Below are positions 55,351 through 64,000 of a DNA stretch of 64,000 nucleotides, one piece after another. The stretch is taken from NCBI GenBank assembly GCA_030141605.1, contig JAQGDQ010000027.1, positions 299,812 to 363,811 on the forward strand, given 5' to 3'. Position numbers and translations under genes: made by a program. Origin of the DNA: Tubiluchus corallicola (lineage: Eukaryota; Priapulida; Priapulimorpha; Priapulimorphida; Tubiluchidae). The notes beneath the pieces were generated by a model. It worked only from the letters and a program-made list of their open reading frames with translations, was not told the origin of the DNA and searched no databases. Every line of letters begins with the position of its first letter. Position 1 is the first letter of the stretch.

Positions 55351-55395
55351 AATAAACTATGAAGAGGCAATTAAAACTAAACAGGCAAATTTATT
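55351..55395. terminator. Back-to-back poly(A) signals of ebony (+) and dysbindin (-)
   Basis: AATAAA on plus at 55351-55356 (141 nt after the ebony stop) and AATAAA on minus at 55390-55395 (224 nt after the dysbindin stop). Cleavage 10-30 nt past each signal would make the two 3' ends meet or overlap near 55365-55385. Confidence 0.55.
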
Positions 55396-55618
55396 ATACT
55401 GGAAAATCTGAATTAATCAACAGGGTCGCACTAGTTGAGTTTATGTCAATATTTACAAGTTAATTTTGATCACAAATAATGACCACCTGGGCGACAAATT
55501 AGTCAGTTTGTACTTGACTAAAAAATGGCACAAATTTGTATTGATATAGATTATAAACCAGGTACCGAGATTAATAGGGTATCAACTAGACAAGATTTCA
55601 TAATCACATGTATAAAGT

Positions 55619-57150
55619 TCATAGTTCATGGTAATCTGTTCGGTCCCTAGCTGCCTCGATGATTTCTTCTGATTTACTGTCGTCCACATTTAGTGTTTGT
55701 TCCACTGTCTCTGTCGTGTCACTCAGAAACTCTTCTAATACTGCACTTTCAGCTTCTGTGCCCAAGGAAACATCTTCAAGTTTAGGAGAATCCATCAGTG
55801 AAATTTGTGCAGCACTTCCTAGAAAAATTCATGCTTTTATAACCAGCCCAGCTTACTGCATTTTTTTGTATTATATTCATGATAAACTGCATGAAAAGCC
55901 ACTAAACATATATTACAGCAAAGAGGCATGGTTTGTAAGCAAGCTAACACTCAACAAAGGTAAAACTACTTTATTTTTAATGAAAGCATAGTTCATCAAA
56001 AACTTGATAGATGGAGTACCCTACTTTCTCAACAGAGAATGGAACTGACTGATGAACAACAAACAGTGAGAGTTCTACATAACATCAAAAGTCATATAGT
56101 TCTATGATTTGCCGAACTACAAAAACCCAATGCGGGATATAGTAACATCAGTGATGGTATATTAACCATCCCAGAAAAGTTAATTAAACAGTGAAAATAA
56201 ACAACTGAAAAAATCCAGACATCAGCTGTATCGAATGAATGAATCAGCCGCATGTTAAAGCTAATCTAGGCAGGTACATGGTGCCAACATCAAACCTGGT
56301 AAGAAGTGCCGGATGCTGGATGCTCTCATGTTGTCGGTTAGTCAGCATCATTTCTACAAAAAACTTACTATTAATACGCCCCGATTGTCTGTATTCTTCA
56401 ATTTCTTTTAAAAATTCGTCTTCAAACACCTTTTCTTTTTCTTTACGCAAAGTGACATTTTTTCGCTCATACTCCGTGACCTTTTTTGCATGTTGCACTG
56501 CTAAGTTAGCTGAAACAGAATTAATTTACAAAATAATATACTGCTCTATAAATTTTCCAATCAATCCAGTTTTTCCCTCGGGTTTCTTTTCTGTGAAATT
56601 CTCTGCCAGGAAAATGCTACTTTTAATGTCAAACCTCACTCAATTCAAGAAGATCTACCAACAGTTACCTAGATGCATCACAACATTTTTACTTTTGTTT
56701 TTAAGTATAAGTAATCATTGGCCTGGCAATTTGTATAAACAAAATTCTGAATCCACAATAACAAGTTCTGAGATTTGCTTTTTTCACCTGTAACATAAAT
56801 TTTCGCTAGATTTTAATTGTCTACACAGACTTCTAATTTGAACACGCTAAAAACTTTTGTCAAAATTAATAAATTTTATGTAACAGTTCCACGTATCATG
56901 ATATATAATTTACAGCGTGAATGCCATTAGGTTTAAATCTTTCGAATTTGTGCAGAGAAAACAACAGTTGTCAGAAAAACTAAACATTACTTGCCTCTCA
57001 ATTTGTCCAAATCTGTTAACCTCTGCTGCCTGTAGGTGGTAACACTGTGTACAATTTCCTGAATGCTGTCCCTTCTATCCAACTCTGCTTGTAAATGCTC
57101 CAGCTCGCTCATTGCAGCTTCTACACTTTTAAAATTTTCTTCAAGACTAA
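55619..57150 (-). CDS. DTNBP1: Dysbindin, last three exons (5' end not found)
   Basis: BLOC-1 subunit acting in endosome-to-lysosome-related-organelle and synaptic vesicle traffic. Exons 57150-56995, 56509-56369 and 55818-55619 (stop TGA 55621-55619) join in phase. The first two encode a long coiled coil: LEENFKSVEAAMSELEHL, then DLDKLRANLAVQHAKKV and VFEDEFLKEIEEYRQSGR. From the LE of exon 1 to the HA of HAKKV the spacing is 58 residues, the same as in human dysbindin (recalled alignment), and VFEDEF..EIE.Y matches its FFEEAF..DMEQY. The last exon is acidic, with AVLEEFLSD matching the human EALDVFLNS segment. The intron between the first two exons uses a GC donor (GAG|GCAAGT). Upstream exons were not found up to 64000; they may lie beyond the LINE or outside the window. 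Confidence 0.88.
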
Positions 57151-57189
57151 CTGAAAGAATAATCCATTACAGTAGGGGTGCTTACCTGT

Positions 57190-57256
57190 TTAATAAAGCA
57201 ATAACAATAATAACAATAATAAGCAGTAGCAACAACAATAGCAATAGCAATAACTA
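57190..57256. repeat. AACAAT/AGCAAT microsatellite in dysbindin intron
   Basis: An irregular run of AACAAT, AATAAC and AGCAAT units just upstream (in transcript sense) of the 57150 exon. Confidence 0.75.
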
Positions 57257-57456
57257 ACCTTTCACTAAATTTTATTGCTTATGTATCTATTATTGTTATA
57301 CTTGTCTTGTCTACCAATAGCATGATATCATCATAAATCTGGCTTCTCGTCTGTTTAATTGCGCAGTACATACTCCTTAGTCACACATTTGTTTTTTTTT
57401 AGCTAATTTCACATTTTTTAAACTTTCTCATACTCATCTCCACATAACATTTTGCA

Positions 57457-59650
57457 ATGAATACATCTACATATCCTGTTTGTGACAGAGGTACCCATGC
57501 TGGCCAGCGGCACGTCCATTGTCATTGTTGTCATAGATGGTTACACTGGACATGCACATCTTTATCACTAGCAGGTTATCAAAACTTTGGTAACGACCAC
57601 ACTGACTTCTTTTGCACTAAATGCCTTCAAACGTTGTTTCCATTTAATAATATAGCTGACGAAGATGAATTTAGATTACTTGAAAGATTTTCCAATATTA
57701 GTCCTGTATTAGATAACAGCTTTCCAACACTCTAATCGTTTGATACTATTGAGGAAAACGAACATGATGGCAACAACAACATTGACCCAGATAAGCATTT
57801 CTTTAATCATTTGAGCTCTATGCCAAACAGTAAATATTACAACTGTAAGGTTCTTACACATAGCTAAACTAGATATTGCTGTAGTATAGTCTGTGGGAAG
57901 AGCTTCCTACCTATCACCCCTCCTTTCATAATATACTATAACCTATCCATGCATAACATGATCTTGGAAAGTGCATGACACAGATATCCAGGATAGTACA
58001 GTGTAACTGCTGAATCTGAAAGCAGCCAAAATGCTTTAACTTTTTTAACTTTACTTTACAAAAACGGTTAAAATCCTAAACTTGGTAATAAGAGTCTCTG
58101 AAGCACTAAACTTGTGCACATCTGCTATTTGACTGATCTAACATAAAGAGACTATCAGTGGTGATACCAAACTACTTCAGTTTTGATGTTGTGGATGGAG
58201 CTTTATTCACACTGATGAGATCTTGGAACTCTCTTATTCTAAACTACATGGAGAGGCATGACTAGCCACCAGTGTCCAGACGTTGTGGATTGTGGACGTA
58301 TCCTGAGTCAACCACGAAGACTTGTGAGCCATTCCTTAGTTCATATTTGATTGGTGCTGCAGCCGGCGTCATCACCGTTGATTGTTATGGCCCTAGACTT
58401 GAAGTCGTTGATGTGTTGCTGTGACTGATTGGAGTGAGCTACGTCCGCGGACTCCTCTCCCATGTCCTTGTCCTCTCAGGGGAAGGGTTAACTGATAAGT
58501 AGACATTTTGTTTTCTTTTCACTTTGTCATTTTTGTTATTATTAACTGCCTTTACGCGAGACTGTTATTGATAATATAACCTGTTCTAATTTATCTAAAC
58601 AGAGTAAAAAGTGAATAAAAATAGTAAACATAATCATAATCTTTTTCTCCCTTTCATATGAGATTTTATTGTTGGAATGTTTGGAATCTATGTACGTCAT
58701 GGTCAACATGGAAAACCATAATACCTAAGTAAACCCCCGTAAAACGTAACATCAAGCCTTAGACCCGCTGGTTTTTCACGGGAGCCCTTCGACATTGCAA
58801 CCTCTCTAAAGACATATTAATTATACCTGTGTGGTTGAATTTTTGGTTCATATGCCTTGTTGCCCTCTGGAAAATTGTAGGACAACAACCGCCCACGCAT
58901 GTTGCACAACCCTTTTATTGTGAATAAAAGATGACGCGACAGGTTAGTCAGATTTGTGGATGAGTTGGGAGGTAAAGAGTTGCACCCCCACCATAAAAAT
59001 CTACTAGCTCCCAACACAACGAAAATCAATTTAACTCTTTATACTGCAACACAAAATTTCGTAATCCATTCTCACTTTTACATTTTAATGCACATGTAGC
59101 TGGAAAGCTAATTTCAACCAAATCAGTAATTACATTGAGCTTTTACAGGGAAACTTTTTCTGTGAGTGCCATTACTGAAACCTGGCTAACAGATGAAATT
59201 TGCACCATACTTACTATGTCCGGAAATAAACGTGAATGTAAAAACAGACAATCTAAGAAGGGAGGTGGTGTGGCATTATTTATTCGAGACGATTTACCTT
59301 ATACTATTATGGAAAATTTGATCTGATGCATGAAATGGAAACGTTATTCATTGAAATTCATGCTTATCGAAGCAAAAACATAAATGACGGTGTAACTTAT
59401 CGACTTCTTGGTATCAATCCAACTAATTTCATCGATAAATTCTCTATCTTTTTGCACAATCTGAATCGGCATCGTAAACATACATTTCTTCTTGGTGACT
59501 ACAATCTCAACCTATTGAACTACTCTATCCGTAATAACACAAAACTAGTTCTAGATAGTATACTTGCGATTTTTTCTTTTCCTCTCATTACCCATCCAAC
59601 TAGAATTACTGTCCTATAGGCTACACTCATTGACAATATATTTACCAATA
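57457..59650 (+). mobile_element. Broken LINE: PHD-finger ORF and first part of endonuclease
   Basis: 57457-57735 encodes a PHD-like zinc finger (VCDRG, CHCCHRW, HWTC, FFCTKC) of the kind found in ORFs of CR1/Jockey-group LINEs; the first Cys is Tyr. Similarity then fades from about 57843 to 59090, which may be another insertion. The AP-endonuclease follows at about 59135-59620 in two frames: AITETWLTDE, KKGGGVALFIRDDLPY, then LLGDYNLNLL and THPTRIT. Stops and frameshifts rule out function. If dysbindin exons lie further right, this LINE is in a dysbindin intron, antisense. Confidence 0.75.
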
Positions 59651-60516
59651 AAGTAGTCACCACTTAATAGACTCACTTTGGGACCGACGTGTTTTGACCC
59701 AATTAACCGATTGAACCTACTAACCGATAGGTGTAGTATTACTGCTAAAGAAGTAGAGTCATCAGCTTACTATGCACTGCAAGGCTTTTAATCAATTATA
59801 GAAACGAAGTAATGCCCAAATTCCTTTGTGCAGTTAAAAATTAGAAAAAATATTGTAAGATATCAATTTATATAAGTGAATTAACAATAAGCTGAAAAGT
59901 ATACTTTTCTACATCACACAAGTCTGTTAGATCTTTACGCTTATGCTCCATTTTTCGAACTTCGTAACTCTACGCTCTTATTTGCTGTACGATGTTTACT
60001 CTTGTAAGCCACAAGAATACTGGCTGATTACTGTACCTGCATCTTTGACTATTAACTCATTAAGCCTGAAAGAGTGGTTTGCAACTACAGCATCAAAAGG
60101 AAAATGCTAGGCAAGTGATTAAATGTTTAGCTTCCAGAAACTCTTTGGGTAACGAGGTTAATTGCAGTGGGTGAGCGGGTAACAGATTCAAAGCAAAACC
60201 GCTAAACTAGCGCATTAGCACATGATAAACATACCTGCTTATAAACAAAATGGTACTTAACATGATTGTTTCTCATATATAAAGCACAGAAGGGAAGTAA
60301 AGATGACATAAAAGTAGGAAAGGCTGTTTGGGCACATACAAATGTCTTATTTTAAGTAAGTGAAGGAAAAATATTGAGGCAATTAAGCGAAGTTATTTGA
60401 GTCAATTACCGATAGTTCTTATGTATATTTGAATAGAAGTGGCCCGTTCCAGGCGTTTTTGAGTCAGTTAAGAGATTGAGTCTATTAACCGTGAGTCTAT
60501 TAAGCGACTACTACTG
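59651..60516. mobile_element. MITE inserted in the LINE endonuclease region
   Basis: 866 bp. The left end has AGTAGTCACCACTTAATAGA and CTCAC; the right end on the minus strand has AGTAGTCGCTTAATAGA and CTCAC. It is flanked by TA on each side. Removing the element and one TA joins LINE codons in frame (FTN to IDHQLISG), so the insertion boundaries are exact. No coding capacity recognised. Confidence 0.85.
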
Positions 60517-60518
60517 TA

Positions 60519-62650
60519 TAATCGATCATCAGCTCATTTCAGGGTGCTTATTGTCAGATATTTCCGACCACCTTCCCATCTTTACAATATGTGATTTAAG
60601 CTTGTCAACATCCAACCAAAAACTGAGTAATAAATTTCCGTATAATAATAACATTAAAACAAATATATAAAATGAGCTTAGTGGCAATGTTGGAATGACA
60701 TCTTGGCCTGTGAGAATGTCAATCAAGCTACTGAAACGTTCTTTGATTAATTCATCGATATTTGCTCTAAGCATATTAAAGAACGCACAACAAATAATAA
60801 ATAATTAAAAAATAAAAAACCTTGGATAAGTCCATTAAACATAAAAACAATTATACAAACAAAACCTTAAAACACTCTTCTGACAATAATGTTAAACAAA
60901 AATACAAACAATATCGTAACAGGATAACTACATCCAGATTGACATATTGCAAAAAGAAACTTGAAATATATGAGCATAATATAAAAAAACATGGGACGTC
61001 ATGAAGGAACTACTAAATAAACAAACGTAATTCTGCAAGAAGGATTAAGAATAAAAATAAATTTATTACAAACAACTATGCTGCTGGAAATATGTTCAAT
61101 ACTCACTTCGTCAAGATTGGTCCTAAATTAGCCGAAAATATTAGCCCGTCAACATTTCATTTACCAATTTCTTAAAGGGTAATTATAGTCATTCCTTCTT
61201 TTTTTATCCAACTATACCTGATGACATAATCAAGATCAGCAAATCACTTAGTCCAAAGACCACTCTTGGTGTCTTTAATATTTCCCCGAAAATTGTATCT
61301 GACATAATTGAGCCAATTTCTGTGCATTTAAATCATTTGATCAACCTCTCTCTCTTAGTAAAGGCATTTTTCCTGATCAAATGAAGCATGCTGTAATAAC
61401 TCCCATTTTCAAATCTGGTGACACTACAAATATATAAACAATTACAAATCCATTTCTTTGCTTCCTGTTTTCTCAAAAATTCTAGAAAGATATACATACA
61501 ATCAACTGAACAACTATTTAATTATAAACGAAATTTTAAACCCTAACCAATTTGGCTTTTGCAAAAATTCTTCTACTGACCTGGCACTCTTAACAGTCTG
61601 AAAAAAATTAATGAACACCGTTGAAAATAATTCTGTTACAGCTGGAATCTTCTAAGACCTCTCTAAAGCATCTGATACGGTCAACCATACAATATTAGTC
61701 AATAAATTATCTCAGTACGGCTTTAGGGGGCATAAGACTGACTCTAAAGTTACCTAAGTAATCGTCCACAATGTGTCAAGTGCAACAACATCTTTTCTGA
61801 CCAGGCAATAGCAATTTGTGGAGTACCACAAGGGTCAATCCTAGGACCCCTCTTATTTGTAATTTATATCAACGACATACAAAACATCCAACACAATAAG
61901 AAAATAACACAATTTGCAGACGGCATGACAATCTTCTTAGACTTTGATAATTTTTCTGAAAATAATATGACTACAATTTTGGGTGACCTATCTAAATGGT
62001 TCAAAGCTATTGAACTTTCTCTTAATGCAAATAAAACTAAATGTGTCATGTTTTGCTCTAGAAACAAACCACTTCCCCCAAATTCTGATCTTCTAATAAT
62101 CGATGGTTCCCCTATTGAACAAATTAAACAAATAAAATTTGTAGGCATCATGTTACACGAAAATCTAGACTGGAACCCTCACATTAATATGATTAGCCTC
62201 AGAATGGCCAAAAATGTTGGAATCATTTCTTATATCAAAAATAGTCTTTCTCAAAAGCATTTAAGAACCTTATATAATTGTTTAGTCATACCATATTTAA
62301 ACTATGCCTGTATTTTATGGGGTCCAACCTATCCATCAAACCTAGATTCTCTCCATGCTCTTCAACATAAGTTTATTTGCATTTTTCATGCCTCTTTTGA
62401 ATTGGCACCTCAAAGATTTCAAACAAATCACCATTGACGACTTAATGCACTATAAATCTCTGTCACCTTTTTTCGTTAATCCTGTTAATCTTAATCAGAA
62501 ACATTACAATATAAGATTTAATGAGTATCAAGTTGGCCGGTATAGGATAATGTTGCGAAACATTTCATCTCATTTATTGATCCTATCATGTGGAACCTGC
62601 AAAAATACCTGCAAATATTAAGTCAATTTTGTCGTTACCAAGATTCAAAA
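60519..62650 (+). mobile_element. Broken LINE: end of endonuclease and reverse transcriptase
   Basis: Starts with IDHQLISG and SDISDHLPIFT, the conserved endonuclease end. Reverse transcriptase follows in several frames: SPKTTLG, FPDQMKHAVITPIFKSGD, NQFGF, a DLSKA-like stretch, GVPQGSILGPLLFVIYIND, then FADGMTIF where the active-site FADD is expected. The 61925-62437 frame covers LNANKTKCVMF, KFVGIMLHENLDW and CLVIPYLNYACILWG. The catalytic motif has D to G and there are many stops. The 3' end is near 62650, with no clear tail repeat. Confidence 0.8.
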
Positions 62651-64000
62651 AAAGTTTGAAAAATTTATTCAATAATTCATATTAAATATTAAGCTTGTGT
62701 AGTATATGACGCATGTTCAAATTCACGGTATGTGCCAGACTGGTCCATAGTATACTTCTGTTCATAAATGTGTATATATTTTAGCGATGTCCTAATAGCA
62801 ATCTCATATTCATTCTCATTCACATCATTTCACTAACTTAATCCTCATTCCATCATTTTACCTTCCCTTTTTTGCACCTTAACACCAGCACCCATTAATT
62901 GCATTATAGTCGCACAAGTAATGCTTGTGACTGTAATGCAAGCAACAATTTATATAGTTGAATAAAAAGCAGAATAAAAAAACTAATCACTTGCGCTAAA
63001 TTAATAGAACTCTCTAGACTCTGAAAAGAACCTGTTTTGCTCAAAGCTGGCACTAGGAAATATGCATTAGTACCACATCACACATGGTATTGAAACTGCT
63101 CATTAACGATCAAAAACAAATGAAGTGTGAACATTCCACAAAGTATCTTGGTTATGGAGAAAATAATGGATGCAACAACTTGGGGCCATTATGTAATTTT
63201 TCACGTAAAAACATGAAATTGGAATGCCAAATTGAATTATCCCAATTAGATTCACTGGACATGTAAGTGGATATCCTAGTAAACCATTTTTTCTCTGTCC
63301 ATAATGTGCTTGTTTTTCATCTGCAAAGTTTACTTTTTTCAAAGAACGTTTGTTCCATTTGCGTGAAACCCTGTCGAAAAGCAAATCCTATGCAAAAACT
63401 CTGGATCTTTATGAAAAGCAAACCAGGCCTGTAAATCTCTATGTAATACTGTAATAATGATATATAGCAAGCTCCTTAACGCAATTCCATCCATTAATAA
63501 TCTAAGTTATGACAGACACACGAAATACTTGAAAATGGCAGCTGTTTGCTTGGCATTTTATTTTTTCAATAGACTTACTGAAAAATAAAGCATCATTACG
63601 ATGTTACAAAAGGAAATTGTATATCCACAAACTGGTAAAATCCAGATATATGCTAGCAGAATCATCATGAATTATACCCTATGTTAAAGTCGGAAATTTT
63701 GTAGCACACTGACTCGAGCAGTAAATTGTAGTATAGTGTACCAAATACCTCTCAATTTAATTAGAAAAAACACAAAACGCGGTGTTATAATTCAGGTCAG
63801 AATGTCAAATATAAATGTTGAAGTAATCCAGTACAGTTATTTGGTGACGTAGAAGTAAACTTTTTGTGTGCAAGCAGGTACACGTACTTCTAACTGATAC
63901 TTCTGAGTAAGAAAGTTATTTATTCATTGCCTGAATGCCAGTATAAAAATCACACACAGTTGTCAGAGAAGATTAACAAAAAAATTACCGAGTAATGTGT
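62651..64000. other. Window end, mostly without recognisable content
   Basis: Apart from the candidate exon at 63345-63442, no gene or repeat was recognised. The 63084-63266 frame ends at a good donor-like GTAAGT but has no known motif. Confidence 0.4.
63345..63442 (+). CDS. Candidate internal exon of an unrecognised gene
   Basis: 98 bp between a pyrimidine-rich acceptor (ACTTTTTTCAAAG) and a GTAATA donor, open for 32 codons in one frame and reading RLFHLRETLSKSKSYAKTL, then DLYEKQTRPVNLY. The amphipathic, charged sequence looks protein-like. No flanking exon could be joined: the upstream 63084-63266 frame meets a stop when spliced to it. It may be chance. Confidence 0.3.

Overview
This is AT-rich nuclear DNA from an animal. 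Genes are split by introns with GT-AG sites, intergenic DNA is full of small DNA transposons and decayed LINEs, and the recognisable proteins (mitochondrial leucyl-tRNA synthetase, ribosomal protein eL13, dysbindin, an Ebony-type peptide synthetase, class A GPCRs) are metazoan. The lineage cannot be fixed from the sequence alone. Base composition, gene spacing and an RPL13 that begins MPLKRN suggest a non-bilaterian such as a cnidarian or sponge; this is inference.

Layout. 1-529: end of a DNA-transposase-like ORF. 530-6338: gene-free, with a mariner-type MITE. 6339-8594: two tandem intronless class A GPCR paralogues on the minus strand. 9415-39939: a 22-exon LARS2 gene on the minus strand. 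Every splice junction was followed in phase. Its eighth intron (20277-36426, 16.15 kb) holds three genes on the opposite strand: an HPGD-like short-chain dehydrogenase (21915-26646), an intronless GPCR (27883-28905) and a second HPGD-like dehydrogenase (31716-36240). 39940-43787: MITE and LINE debris between LARS2 and the divergent RPL13 gene (43795-47709). 47764-51800: more MITEs. 52052-55210: a two-exon Ebony homologue (adenylation, thiolation and amine-selecting domains). 55619-57150: the last three exons of dysbindin (DTNBP1), convergent with ebony and only 408 bp away. 57457-62650: a broken PHD-endonuclease-reverse transcriptase LINE with a TA-flanked MITE inserted in its endonuclease domain. 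The last 1.3 kb holds at most one uncertain exon.

How the genes may relate. Ebony conjugates beta-alanine to biogenic amines. Dysbindin is a BLOC-1 subunit that, as I recall, was linked in Drosophila glia to dopamine handling through Ebony, so their tail-to-tail arrangement here is the most interesting feature. The second is the nested dehydrogenase-GPCR-dehydrogenase block, possibly ligand-inactivating enzymes beside a receptor. The two dehydrogenases share intron positions, so they are tandem duplicates, but they differ at the residue that selects NAD or NADP and both lack the prostaglandin-binding glutamine of vertebrate HPGD.
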